Notes: generated from the sequence alone by a model not told the origin. A stretch of 64,000 nucleotides of DNA from Comamonas antarctica (GCF_013363755.1 NZ_CP054840.1:2597501-2661500), one strand, 5' to 3'. Counted from the first letter of the stretch, positions 34,842 to 43,542 are shown. Made by a program: numbers and translations.

Positions 34842-35648
34842 TCACGACGGGTGCGCGCGCGGGGCCAGGCGCGGCAAGGCCACCCACTGGTCATCGATGG
34901 CGCGCACCTGGATGCGGTGGTCGAAAACCTGCTCGAGCGCCGCATGCGAGGCCGCGTCGGCGCTGCGGCCGTGGTGCAGCACCCGGCCCTGCGCCAGCAC
35001 CAGCAGGTCCTGCGACTGCAGCGCCATCGAGATCTCGTGCAGCACGCTCACCACCGTGGTGCCGCGCGCCACGAGTTCCCGCATGCAATGCAGCCAGTCG
35101 GTCTGGTGCGGCGGATCGAGATTGGCCAGCGGCTCGTCCATCAGCAGCACCGGGGCCTGCACCGCCAGCGCGCGCGCCAGCAGCACGCGCTGGCGTTCGC
35201 CGCCCGACAGCTGGCCCAGGCTGCGCGCGCGCCAGTCCCAGGCCTGCGTGCGGCGCAGCGCCTGCTCGACGGCGGCATGGTCGTGCGCCGAGGGCGCGGC
35301 GAGCCAGGATTGGTGCGGCAGCCGGCCCAGCATGGCCACGTCGTACACCGACATTTCCGTGGGCGCGGCCTGGTTCTGCCCCAGCCAGGCCAGCGTTCTT
35401 GCGCGCTCGCGCCCTGGCCAGTGCGCCAGCGCGCGGCCCTGCAGCAGCACCTGCCCGCGGGCCTCGCCCATGCCGGCCAGCGCGCGCAGCAGCGTCGATT
35501 TGCCCGCGCCGTTCGGGCCGACGATGCTGGTCCAGCGGCCCGTGGCAAGGCGCAGCGTGAGATCGTGCAGCACCGGCCGGCCGCCCAGCGAGACCGACAA
35601 TCCTTGCGTCTGCAGCGCCCAGGCGCCGCCGGCCTGCAGCGTACTCAT
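34842..35648 (-). CDS. btuD: Corrinoid ABC transporter ATPase
   Basis: ATPase of 268 residues. Walker [10 protein letters not shown] (about 44-52), signature [17 protein letters not shown], Walker [13 protein letters not shown]-loop VLHEISMA. Overlaps the permease gene by four bases (ATGA). Its place between permease and cobO inside a cobalamin operon makes a BtuCDF-type corrinoid importer very likely. This is the second such ATPase in the window; it is not a recent copy of the one at 11.3-12.1 kb. Confidence 0.93.
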   Translation of the reverse strand: MSTLQAGGAWALQTQGLSVSLGGRPVLHDLTLRLATGRWTSIVGPNGAGKSTLLRALAGMGEARGQVLLQGRALAHWPGRERARTLAWLGQNQAAPTEMSVYDVAMLGRLPHQSWLAAPSAHDHAAVEQALRRTQAWDWRARSLGQLSGGERQRVLLARALAVQAPVLLMDEPLANLDPPHQTDWLHCMRELVARGTTVVSVLHEISMALQSQDLLVLAQGRVLHHGRSADAASHAALEQVFDHRIQVRAIDDQWVALPRLAPRAHPS

Positions 35649-36649
35649 GCGCTCTCCTGCAGTGGACGCCGGTGCATCAGCCACAGCAGATAGCTGCCGC
35701 CCAGCACCGCCGTGAGCACGCCCACCGGCAGCTCCTGCGGCGCCACGAGCCAGCGCGCCAACAGGTCGGCGCCCAGCAGCAGCACCGCGCCCATGCCGGC
35801 GCTCAGCAGCAGCAGCCAGCGGTGCATGGCGCGCACCAGCGAGCGCACCAGGTGCGGCGCGGCCAGGCCCACAAAAGCAATCAGCCCGCATTGCGCCACG
35901 GCCGTGCCCGTGGCCAGCGCCAGCAGCAGGATCAGCAGCAGACGCAGCGGCGCCAGCGGCAAGCCCAGGCTTTGCGCCGTGGCTTCGCCCAGCGCGAGCC
36001 CGTCCAGCACGCGGCCCAGCGCCCAGGCCGCAAGCAGCACGGCAGCCAGCACCGCAGCCATCAGCGCACACGCATCCCAGCCAATGAAGGCCGTGCTGCC
36101 GAGCATGAACGATTGCATGGACTGCAGGATCTCGGGCGTCAGCAGCAGCACCATCGACGAGGCCGCGCCCAGCACCACGCCCACCACCACGCCGGCCAGC
36201 AGCAGCCGCAGCGTGTCATGCGCGCCTTTGGCCAGCACCAGCGTCAGCAGCACCGCGCCCGCGGCCCCGGCAAACGCTGCGCCGGTGATGCCCAGGCGCA
36301 GCAGGCCCTGCAGCGCAAACGGCGATGCCCCGAGCGCCGCCATCGACAGCGCCACGCCCAGCGAAGCACCGGAGGCACTGCCCAGCAGATAGGGGTCAGC
36401 CAACGGATTGCGGAACACGCCCTGGGCCACCGCACCCGCGAGCCCCAAGAGCGCGCCGGCCAGCCAGGCGCCGAGCGTGCGCGGCAGGCGGATGTCGCGC
36501 ACGATCTGCCAGGCCAGTGGATCGGCGCGCAGATTCCAGACGCTTTCCCAGCCGGTGCTGCCGACCCCCGCGCCCAGCAACAGCAGCATCAGGCTCGCCA
36601 GCAGCAATGCCAGCGCGAGCCAGCGCGGATGCAGCCGGTGGGCATTCAT
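35645..36649 (-). CDS. btuC: Corrinoid ABC transporter permease
   Basis: FecCD-type permease of 334 residues with about ten membrane segments. It shows IRLPRTLGAWLAGALLGLAG, QGVFRNPLADPYLLGSASGA, GEATAQSLGLPLAPLRLLL and GLIAFVGLAAPHLVRSLV. Start and stop overlap neighbouring genes by four bases each. It forms the channel of the second BtuCDF system. Confidence 0.94.
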   Translation of the reverse strand: MNAHRLHPRWLALALLLASLMLLLLGAGVGSTGWESVWNLRADPLAWQIVRDIRLPRTLGAWLAGALLGLAGAVAQGVFRNPLADPYLLGSASGASLGVALSMAALGASPFALQGLLRLGITGAAFAGAAGAVLLTLVLAKGAHDTLRLLLAGVVVGVVLGAASSMVLLLTPEILQSMQSFMLGSTAFIGWDACALMAAVLAAVLLAAWALGRVLDGLALGEATAQSLGLPLAPLRLLLILLLALATGTAVAQCGLIAFVGLAAPHLVRSLVRAMHRWLLLLSAGMGAVLLLGADLLARWLVAPQELPVGVLTAVLGGSYLLWLMHRRPLQESA

Positions 36650-37665
36650 GGATAAAGCCTTTGCAGGCAGCGCGCCATGGCCATCGCCGCTTCGGGCAGT
36701 CGCGGGCTGGGGCGGATCATCAGATCCGCTTGCGTCCCCGCAAAGCGGCACACGCGGCCGGACTGCATGGCGCGCAGCGAGGACCAGCCGGGATAGGGCT
36801 CGCGGCTGTCGCCCAGGCTGCGCTGCGCGCCCATCAGCAGGTCTGGATCGGCACGCACGACATACTCGGGATTGAGCCGCGGAAACGGCCCGAGCGCCGC
36901 GGGCACGATATTCACCAGCCCCAGCCGCGTCAGCGTCTCGCCGATGAAGGAGCTTTCGCCCGCGGCGACCGGGCCGCGGCTGGCATCGAAATACACGCGC
37001 TGGCCGCGCGCCTGGGCGGGTACCGCCTGCGCGGCCTGGACCAGTCCTTGTTCGATCCTCGCCCAAAGCGGCTCGGCGCCCTGCTCCGGTGGCAGCGCCA
37101 GCATGGCCGCCAGTGTCCGCAGCACCGCGCGCACGTCGGCATGCGTGCGCGGCTCGAAAGCAATCACCTTCAGGCCCAGCGCCTCCAGCCGTGGAATGGC
37201 GCGCGACGCCACCGACACCAGCACCACGTCCGGGCGCAGCGCCAGCACCGCCTCGACATTCGGCTCCAGATTGCCGCCCAGGCGCGGCAGTTGCGCCAGC
37301 GCCGGCGGCCAGGTCGTATAGCGGTCGACACCCACGATGCGCGCGCACGCGCCCAGCGCGCACACCGATTCGGCCAGCGACGGCAGCAGGCTCACGATGC
37401 GCTGCGGCGATGCCGACAGCCGCACCACCTTGCCACGCGCGTCCGTCAGAACGATGGGCGCAGCCACGCGCTGGCCGGCCCGCGCCTCCACCGCAATTGC
37501 AGGAGCCGCCACCGGCGCCGCACCGGCCGAGCCGTCGGCCGGGCCAGCGCCCACTGCCATTGCGGGCAAGCCCCCCAGCCCCAACCCCAGCGCAGCAGCA
37601 AGCACCGGCATCCACACCGACACCCGCTGCCTCCCCCTTGCATGTAAGCTGAATTCAGCAGTCAT
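36646..37665 (-). CDS. btuF: Periplasmic corrinoid-binding protein
   Basis: Class III binding protein of 339 residues with an N-terminal membrane/signal segment (about 17-45, VWMPVLAAALGLGLGGLPAMA). The mature domain has ASPQRIVSLLPSLAESVCALG, GVDRYTTWPPALAQLPRLGGNLEPNVEAVLALRPDVVLV and PRLNPEYVVRADPDLLMG, close to BtuF. The ATG at 37665 overlaps the cobU stop by four bases, which fixes the start. Confidence 0.92.
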   Translation of the reverse strand: MTAEFSLHARGRQRVSVWMPVLAAALGLGLGGLPAMAVGAGPADGSAGAAPVAAPAIAVEARAGQRVAAPIVLTDARGKVVRLSASPQRIVSLLPSLAESVCALGACARIVGVDRYTTWPPALAQLPRLGGNLEPNVEAVLALRPDVVLVSVASRAIPRLEALGLKVIAFEPRTHADVRAVLRTLAAMLALPPEQGAEPLWARIEQGLVQAAQAVPAQARGQRVYFDASRGPVAAGESSFIGETLTRLGLVNIVPAALGPFPRLNPEYVVRADPDLLMGAQRSLGDSREPYPGWSSLRAMQSGRVCRFAGTQADLMIRPSPRLPEAAMAMARCLQRLYP

Positions 37666-38231
37666 TGGCCCGCCTTCAACACGAGCGGCAAGCCCGCACA
37701 CATCAGCGTTGCATGGCTGCAGGCCGCAGCCACCTGCTGGTTGAGCGCGCCCAGCGCATCGACAAAGGCGCGCACTTCGCGGCCCAGCGGAATCACGCCC
37801 AGGCCGATCTCATTGCCGACGATCACCACCGGCCCGGGCGCCTGCGCCAGCGCGGCCAGGAACGCCGTGCGCTGCGCTGGCCAGTCCTGGGCCGGGGCTG
37901 GCGCGTCTGGCATGGGCATCATCCAGTTGGTGAGCCACATCGTGAGGCAGTCGATGACCACCAGGCAACCGGGCTGGCTGTGCAGGCGCAATGCCGCCGC
38001 GAGATCGAGCGGTACCTCGGCCGTGCGCATGCCGGGCACGCGCTCGGCGCGGTCGTGCCGATGGCGCGTGATCCGGGCCTGCATCTCGGCATCGTAGGCG
38101 CGGCCCGTCGCGAGCAGCCAGGCGCTGTGCGCGGGCGACTGCGTCATCCATGCCCGCGCCAGCTCCTCGGCCCGCCGCGACTTGCCGCTTTTCTGGCCGC
38201 CCAGGATCAGTTCACTGCGGGCTGCGCTCAT
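37662..38231 (-). CDS. cobU: Adenosylcobinamide kinase / GTP guanylyltransferase
   Basis: Bifunctional enzyme of 189 residues that phosphorylates adenosylcobinamide and then forms adenosylcobinamide-GDP. P-loop LILGGQKSGKSRRAEE at residues about 8-23, VVIDCLTMWLTNW, and the guanylylation region VGNEIGLGVIPLGREVRAF are present. It overlaps cobB and btuF by four bases on either side. Confidence 0.96.
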   Translation of the reverse strand: MSAARSELILGGQKSGKSRRAEELARAWMTQSPAHSAWLLATGRAYDAEMQARITRHRHDRAERVPGMRTAEVPLDLAAALRLHSQPGCLVVIDCLTMWLTNWMMPMPDAPAPAQDWPAQRTAFLAALAQAPGPVVIVGNEIGLGVIPLGREVRAFVDALGALNQQVAAACSHATLMCAGLPLVLKAGQ

Positions 38232-39625
38232 GCGCCCTCCTGCGATGCTTCGTGCGCGCCCAGCAGCGCGGCAATGGCGCGCGGATGCGACGCAAACCAG
38301 GCATGGAAAAAACTCGCGTGCAGGCTGCCATGCCGGTACAGCCATTCACCGCCAGCATCGGCCGCATCGGCATTGGGACGCGCGCTGCGCCCGGCCACGG
38401 GCGCGGAGCTGTCGAGCCGGGCGTAGTGGAAGCTATGGCCGCGCAGCGTGCCCCAGGGCGTGGGCAGCTGCTGCATGCCCAGGCCGGCGAGGCGCTTTTG
38501 CATCTGCGCCTTGCCGGGCATCAGGCCCCACAGGGGCGTGTACTGGCCGTCGCTCGCGGCAATGCCTTCGCACAGCGCCAGCATGCCGCCGCATTCGGCC
38601 CAGATCGCCTTGCCCGCCTGCCAGTGGGCCAGCAGGTCGGACCGCAAGCCGGTCTGCGCCGCCAGCCGCGCGGCGTGCAGTTCGGGATAACCGCCAGGCA
38701 GCCACAGCGCATCGCAGTCGGGCAGCCGCTCGCCGGCGAGCGGCGAGAAAAAGCGCAGCTGCGCGCCCATGGCCTGCAGGCAGTCGAGGTTGGCGGGATA
38801 GATGAAACTGAAGGCCGCGTCGCGCGCCACGGCAATGGTGCGGCCCGCAAGCCACGGCCCCATTGCTTCGGGCGCATCAGCCGCTGCCGACGCTGGGGCG
38901 GGCGGTGCAAATGACACGCTCCATTCCTGCCAGTCCTCCCAGCTGCGCTGGCCCAGCGGCGTCTGCGCCAGCGCATCGGCGGCCGCGTCGAGCCGCTGCA
39001 GGCCGTCACCGAGTTCCTGCGCCGCGACCAGCCCCAGATGGCGTTGCGGCAGCAGCGCGGCCGTGCCCGCATCGGCGGCGATGCGCTGCACCGCGCCCAG
39101 CCAGCGGCTGTCGGCGTGTACTCCGCCCTGCAGCAGCTGCGCATGGCGCGCGCTGGCCACACGGTTGGCCAGCACGCCGGCCCAGCGCAATCCAGGCTGG
39201 AAGTGCTGCAGGCCGAAAGCCACCGCGCCCAGCGTGGCCGACATGCCCGAGGCGTCGATCACCGCGAGCACGGGAATATCCAGCAGCCGCGCCAGGTCGG
39301 CGGCGCTTGGCTGGCCGTCGAACAGGCCCATCACGCCCTCGATCAATATCAGGTCGGCGCGCAACGCCGCCGCATGCAGCCGCGCACGCACGTCCGCTTC
39401 GCCCGTCATCCACAGGTCCAGCGAATGCACCGGCGCGCCGCTGGCCAGCTGATGCCAATGCGGGTCGAGATAGTCGGGCCCGCATTTGAACACCTGCACG
39501 CGCCGGCCGGCGCGCGCGTGCAGCCGCGCCAGCGCGGCCGTGAGCGTGGTCTTGCCCTGGCCCGAGGCCGGTGCGGTGATCAGCAGCGCCGGGCAGCGTA
39601 TGGAATTCAAGGCGTGGAAGTCCAT
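38228..39625 (-). CDS. cobB: Cobyrinate a,c-diamide synthase
   Basis: Glutamine amidotransferase of 465 residues that amidates the a and c carboxylates of the corrin ring. N-terminal ATP site ITAPASGQGKTTLTAALA, then FKCGPDYLDPHWH, LILIEGVMGLFDG, and a C-terminal class I amidotransferase domain with ECGGMLALCEG and the histidine region TLRGHSFHYARL. It overlaps the end of btuB by 19 bases. It acts before the cobinamide level, so its presence implies that early corrinoids (cobyrinic acid or similar) are made elsewhere in the genome or salvaged. Confidence 0.95.
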   Translation of the reverse strand: MDFHALNSIRCPALLITAPASGQGKTTLTAALARLHARAGRRVQVFKCGPDYLDPHWHQLASGAPVHSLDLWMTGEADVRARLHAAALRADLILIEGVMGLFDGQPSAADLARLLDIPVLAVIDASGMSATLGAVAFGLQHFQPGLRWAGVLANRVASARHAQLLQGGVHADSRWLGAVQRIAADAGTAALLPQRHLGLVAAQELGDGLQRLDAAADALAQTPLGQRSWEDWQEWSVSFAPPAPASAAADAPEAMGPWLAGRTIAVARDAAFSFIYPANLDCLQAMGAQLRFFSPLAGERLPDCDALWLPGGYPELHAARLAAQTGLRSDLLAHWQAGKAIWAECGGMLALCEGIAASDGQYTPLWGLMPGKAQMQKRLAGLGMQQLPTPWGTLRGHSFHYARLDSSAPVAGRSARPNADAADAGGEWLYRHGSLHASFFHAWFASHPRAIAALLGAHEASQEGA

Positions 39626-41457
39626 TGCAGGCTCATGAAGAAGCGCCGGCCTTCGGTGGCGTAGGTGGCAGCGGTTTCGTAATACTTGTCGAATGCATTG
39701 TCCAGGCGCGCCAGCAGCTTCCAGTCGCGCGCCAGCTGCCGCGTGGCCGAAAGATTCCACAGCGCATACCCGCCCAGCACGCGGGTGTTGGCGGCATCGT
39801 CGTAACGGCGCGCGCTCCACTGCACATCGGCAGCCCACTGCCAGCCGGCAATGCTGCGGCTTGCGCCCAGCGTGCCGAACTGGCGCGGGCGGCGCGCCAG
39901 GTACAGGCCGGTGGCGCCATCGCGCGCCGCGTTGAAGTCCAGCGACGCATGCCAGCGTGTGCCGGCGGCATGGGTGGAACCGGCCAGCGTCACGCCCTGG
40001 TATTCGGCCTGGGCGACACTGACATAGCAGCCTTGCGAACTCGCACAGCCGCGCGCACCGGTCTGGAACGATACCTGGTCGCTGATGCGGTTGCGATACG
40101 CGGTGGCGGAAAACGCGTCGCGCCCGGCCTGGTAACGCAGGCCCAGTTCCAGGTTGCGGCCGTTTTCCGGGGTCAGCGCGGCGCTGCCGTAACTGCTGAA
40201 ACGCTGGAAGAGCGTCGGCGCGCGAAACGCCGTTGCCGCCGTCGCCGTCGCACGCCACCGCGGCGTGAGATCGTAGCCATAGCTCAGGCTGCCGGTGTTC
40301 TTGCCGCCGAACTCGCTGTCATCGTCATGCCGCAGCTGGGCCTGGAGGTGCTGCGCGCCCGCATGCCACTGGTAGCCGAGTGCGAGCGCGTTCTGCGCGC
40401 GCTTGCGGTCGATGGGCGCATTCTGCAGCGCGTCTTCGCGCCGCTCCAGCGTGGCCGAGAGGCTCTGGGCGCCCAGGCGCCACTGGTTCTGCCACGACAA
40501 GCCGCGCAGCTGCGTGGTGGTCAGATAGGGCGTGGGCGTGGTTTCATACCGGTCTTCCGACGTGTTCAGCGCCAGCTGGCTGCTCCAGCGCTCGCTCCAC
40601 TGCGCGCTCCAGTCCAGGCCCGCAGCATGCATGCGGTGCTTTGCGCGGTCATCCACGCCAAGCCGCGGACTGTTGTCGTAGGCCGCATCCATGTCGCTGG
40701 CCAGCAGCGAAGCACTCAGCCGGTGGCGCGCATCGATGCGCCAGCCCAGGCGGGCCGCGCCCGACAGGCTGTCATAGCCGTCGCGGTCAGGGTTGCGGCT
40801 GGGGCGCACGTCGAATCCGTCGCTGCGCTCGCTGGCGATATCCAGCGCATAGTCCCAGGCCTGATGCACGCCGCTGATGCCGGCTTGAGCGCGCCGCGTG
40901 CCGTTCGAGCCCAGACCCAGCGACAAGGACCCTGTCGGTGCCTGCTCGCCACGGCGCGTGAAGATCTGCACCACGCCGCCCATCGCATCGGAGCCGTAGA
41001 TCGCGGCCGCGGGTCCGCGCAGCACTTCGATGCGATCGATCATGGCCAGCGGAATGCTTTCCCAGCTCGGGCCGCCGCTGCCGCTTTGCGAGGAAAAGCG
41101 CACGCCGTCGATATAAACCGCGGTATAGGCCGTGTCGGCGCCGCGCAGCATCAGGCTGGTGGTGTTGCCGATGCCGCCATTGCGCACCATCTGTATGCCT
41201 GGCACGCGCACCAGCAGATCGGCGACCCCGGTGGCGCCACTGGCCTCGATGGTCGCGCGGTCGATCACCGACAGGTCGGCCAGCAGTTGCTCGGCGGACT
41301 GCGGCGCGCGTGCGGCCGTGACCACGGTTTCGGTCATGGCCGGAACCTCACCCCAGGCCTGCGTGCCCGAACAGGCGATGGCAAGCGCCAGGGCGCAGCT
41401 GCACGCAGCCAGAGGCGCTGCCGTGCCGGAAAAAGCGTGAAGCATGAAAATCAACAT
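39607..41457 (-). CDS. btuB: TonB-dependent vitamin B12 receptor BtuB
   Basis: Outer-membrane receptor of 616 residues, close in size to E. coli BtuB. Signal peptide about 1-36, TonB box TETVVTAAR, plug with VPGIQMVRNGGIGNTTSLMLRGADTAYTAVYIDGVR split over several strands, and LRGPAAAIYGSDAMGGVVQIFTRRG. The barrel ends in FFMSLQWTSTP. The ATG at 41457 follows GGGTGG; 41445 is a second choice. It is the first gene after a canonical cobalamin riboswitch and begins an eleven-gene operon. Confidence 0.94.
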   Translation of the reverse strand: MLIFMLHAFSGTAAPLAACSCALALAIACSGTQAWGEVPAMTETVVTAARAPQSAEQLLADLSVIDRATIEASGATGVADLLVRVPGIQMVRNGGIGNTTSLMLRGADTAYTAVYIDGVRFSSQSGSGGPSWESIPLAMIDRIEVLRGPAAAIYGSDAMGGVVQIFTRRGEQAPTGSLSLGLGSNGTRRAQAGISGVHQAWDYALDIASERSDGFDVRPSRNPDRDGYDSLSGAARLGWRIDARHRLSASLLASDMDAAYDNSPRLGVDDRAKHRMHAAGLDWSAQWSERWSSQLALNTSEDRYETTPTPYLTTTQLRGLSWQNQWRLGAQSLSATLERREDALQNAPIDRKRAQNALALGYQWHAGAQHLQAQLRHDDDSEFGGKNTGSLSYGYDLTPRWRATATAATAFRAPTLFQRFSSYGSAALTPENGRNLELGLRYQAGRDAFSATAYRNRISDQVSFQTGARGCASSQGCYVSVAQAEYQGVTLAGSTHAAGTRWHASLDFNAARDGATGLYLARRPRQFGTLGASRSIAGWQWAADVQWSARRYDDAANTRVLGGYALWNLSATRQLARDWKLLARLDNAFDKYYETAATYATEGRRFFMSLQWTSTP

Positions 41458-41536
41458 GAAGCCACCCGGCGCCGACCTCCCCGTCGGCAAATGGGTTTAA
41501 AGCGGTCCGCGTCGCAGGCGACGGCGGGCCACACCT

Positions 41537-41735
41537 CGTTGGCCGGTATCCGGGCTGGGCGGAGCACACTCTTGCAGGCCTTCCCAGCGCAAGGCCAGTG
41601 GCAGTGAAGAAGAGGCGAGCATTGGAAACACTCATCCGCTGACCGTTGCGGGGGCAGCGCAGGCACGGAACGCGGGCGCGCATTCCTCCCTGCTTCCCGT
41701 TGAACTGCGTGCCTGCGAACCAGGCACATGAGCAC
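41537..41735 (-). promoter_or_regulatory. Cobalamin riboswitch 2
   Basis: Minus-strand leader with GTGCCTGGTTCGCAGGCAC at the 5' side, GGGAA, core GCGCTGCCCCCGCAACGG (41643-41660), GCCACTGG, GGGAAGGC and B12 box CAGCCCGGATACCGGCC (41541-41557). Every conserved block of the family is present in order. It lies 80 bases before the btuB ATG and should repress the btuB-to-cobQ operon when adenosylcobalamin is abundant. Confidence 0.96.
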
Positions 41736-41912
41736 CAACGGCGGCCATTGTAGCCGCGCCCTGCCGCACGGGGTTTCGCACACCCGGGCTCGTACTGGGC
41801 ACACTGGGATGGGATGCTTGTAGGACAACGGAGAAAACGCGCATGGAACCACTCCCTGTGCTACTGTTTCTTACGTTCATCCAGGGCTACAGGTTCTACA
41901 ATCGGTCCGTCT

Positions 41913-42128
41913 ATGTCTGCCCCGTCACCCCTCGACCTTATCTCCGACCGCGTGGAGCGACTTTTGTTGCGCCACGAGGAGCTCCAGCGCACCAACGCCC
42001 TGCTTGCCGAGCAGGTTGCAGCCTTGACCCAGGAGCGCGATTCGCTGCGTTCGCGGCTGAGCGCGGCGCGGGCCCGCGTCGATGCGTTGATCGAGCGCCT
42101 GCCCAGCAACGAAGGGGCCGGCGCATGA
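41913..42128 (+). CDS. ZapB-like coiled-coil protein (TIGR02449 type)
   Basis: Small protein of 71 residues that is almost wholly coiled coil (DLISDRVERLLLRHEEL, then ALLAEQVAALTQERDSLRSRLS). Proteins of this type, usually annotated TIGR02449, precede zapA in many betaproteobacteria and are thought to be ZapB-like cell-division accessories. The ATG at 41913 begins MSAPSPLD; the stop overlaps the zapA start by four bases, so the pair is coupled. Confidence 0.8.
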   Translation: MSAPSPLDLISDRVERLLLRHEELQRTNALLAEQVAALTQERDSLRSRLSAARARVDALIERLPSNEGAGA

Positions 42129-42496
42129 AGCAGCTCGATGTCCAGATCCTGCACCAGAACTACCTGCTGAGCTGCCCCGAGGGCCACGAGGAGCGGCTGC
42201 TTGAAGCGGTGGACCGTGTCAACGACACCATGGGCCGCATCCGCGACGCCGGCAAGGTGCGCTCGCGCGAACGCGTGGCCGTGCTGGCTGCGCTCAACAT
42301 GGCCTTCGACATCGTGACGCTGGAGCGCAGACCCGCGCCCGCGGCTGCCGAACCTGAACCCGTGCCTGAAACCAGCGCGGAAGACGAAGCCTGGGCCCAG
42401 GCGGCAATGATCCAGCAGCAGGCCGATGCGCAACGCATCGTGGCCCTGCTCGAGCGCCTCGATCAGGCGCTTGAAGCCGACGCGCAACTGCTGTAA
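42125..42496 (+). CDS. zapA: Cell division protein ZapA
   Basis: FtsZ-ring stabiliser of 123 residues. KQLDVQILHQNYLLSCPEGHEERLLEAVDRVNDTM is the canonical ZapA N-terminal domain, followed by VLAALNMAFDIV and a C-terminal coiled coil (about 85-123) with an acidic Pro/Ala linker between. It overlaps the ZapB-like gene by four bases and is followed by 6S RNA, an arrangement conserved widely in proteobacteria. Confidence 0.92.
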   Translation: MKQLDVQILHQNYLLSCPEGHEERLLEAVDRVNDTMGRIRDAGKVRSRERVAVLAALNMAFDIVTLERRPAPAAAEPEPVPETSAEDEAWAQAAMIQQQADAQRIVALLERLDQALEADAQLL

Positions 42497-42545
42497 AAAT
42501 TTGCGCCTCCAGCAGTGGGGTCGGACCATCCAGATTACAATGAAG

Positions 42546-42720
42546 ACGTCTGCAAATCTGCTGGGCTTTATATTTCCTTGAACCAATGCTCATTGAGCCC
42601 GGGCTTGGTACATCGCTTGGTGAGCGTGATCGTCTCGCGTCAGATGAACCCAACGTCAAGCTGCCCTTGCCCACCTGAACCCCGGTTCAGGATGCCGGTC
42701 TGGTGGAATTTGCAGACACC
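42546..42720 (+). ncRNA. ssrS: 6S RNA (SsrS)
   Basis: Starts about 50 bases after zapA. GTCTGCAAAT (42548-42557) pairs perfectly with ATTTGCAGAC (42708-42717), closing a hairpin of about 170 nucleotides. Inside, CCTTGAACC and GGTTCAGG form the flank of the central bubble that mimics an open promoter. A TACAAT -10 element (42536-42541) places the start at about 42548. Length, closing stem, internal blocks and position after zapA fit 6S RNA, which binds and restrains the housekeeping RNA polymerase in stationary phase. Confidence 0.85.
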
Positions 42721-42816
42721 AACATGAATGACGGCCCGCAGGGCCGTTGCTCCGCGGAGTTCTTTTCTGGAGAGCCGCTGCTTTCAAAGCCTGCTTCTGG
42801 AAATCCGTTGTTTTGA

Positions 42817-42844
42817 AAAGTCCGCTTGTTGCGGACTTTTTTTT
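42817..42844 (+). terminator. Rho-independent terminator
   Basis: AAGTCCGC TTGTT GCGGACTT followed by eight T in total. It lies about 100 bases beyond the mature 6S RNA and probably ends its primary transcript. Between them are two more GC-rich palindromes (42731-42746 and about 42749-42760, the latter followed by TTCTTTT). Confidence 0.88.
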
Positions 42845-42869
42845 GCCTGCGATGCAAGTCAGGCGCGAC

Positions 42870-42908
42870 AAAAAGCCGCAGTTCCCGGCGAAGGAAACTG
42901 CGGCTTTT
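42870..42908 (-). terminator. Rho-independent terminator
   Basis: AAAAGCCGCAGTT and AACTGCGGCTTTT form a long stem around a 12-base loop; on the minus strand it ends in TTTTTG. It follows the Cys-repeat protein gene by about 60 bases. Confidence 0.85.
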
Positions 42909-42966
42909 GCGCCTGAAATCAGGCTGTCAGCCCTGGGCCGCGAGCGGCCCGGGCCTGCTCATCCAC

Positions 42967-43542
42967 TCACTGGCCGTGGATACGCTTGGCATCGGCCACG
43001 CACTTGTCCTTGACGTCGCCGCTCAGGGCATCGCAGCGCTCGCGGGCTGCCTTGTACTCGGCTTCGCGCACGTTCTCGTTGGCGTCCTTGCGGGCTTCGG
43101 AGACATCGGCGGCGCGCTTGGTGCCAGAGACGTTGCTTTCGTTGCGCGCCTCGGAGACCTTGGCGGCTTCGAGAGCCTTCACATGGGCGGCCTTGGCGTC
43201 CTTGACGCAGACGTCCTTGGGGTTGCCCTTCAGGTCGTCACACTTTTCCTTGGCGACGTCGTAGTCGGCATCGGCCTTGGCCTTGGCGACATTGTGGCGA
43301 TGGCGCTCGCTGGCATCGCGGCGGTACTCGAGTTCGGCTTCGGCGACCTTTTCGCGGCCCTTGGCTTCCTTCTCGCACACATCCTTGGCATTGTCCTTCA
43401 AGGTGTTGCACTGGGCTTTGGCCGCCTTGTAATCGGCGCTGATCTGGTCCTTGGCGGCCTTGTGCTCTGCGGGAGTCACCGCAAACACCGAGGACATGCA
43501 GGCGACAGCGAAGACAGCGGTAATTTTATGCTTGAATTTCAT
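42967..43542 (-). CDS. Secreted Lys/Ala-rich protein with three Cys-pair repeats
   Basis: Hypothetical periplasmic protein of 191 residues. The signal peptide is residues 1-21 (MKFKHKITAVFAVACMSSVFA). The mature part is highly charged and helical, with three copies of a motif Y-x-x-A-[KR]-x-x-C-[ND]-x-L-x-x-[ND]-x-K-D-x-C-x-x-[DE]-A-K: near residues 38-60, 94-117 and 162-185. Each pairs two cysteines twelve or so apart and could form a helical hairpin locked by a disulfide. AAGGAGA precedes the ATG. Similar proteins in Burkholderiales are sometimes mislabelled TolA-like. The neighbour is a CsbD stress protein, which hints at an envelope or stress role. Confidence 0.78.
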   Translation of the reverse strand: MKFKHKITAVFAVACMSSVFAVTPAEHKAAKDQISADYKAAKAQCNTLKDNAKDVCEKEAKGREKVAEAELEYRRDASERHRHNVAKAKADADYDVAKEKCDDLKGNPKDVCVKDAKAAHVKALEAAKVSEARNESNVSGTKRAADVSEARKDANENVREAEYKAARERCDALSGDVKDKCVADAKRIHGQ

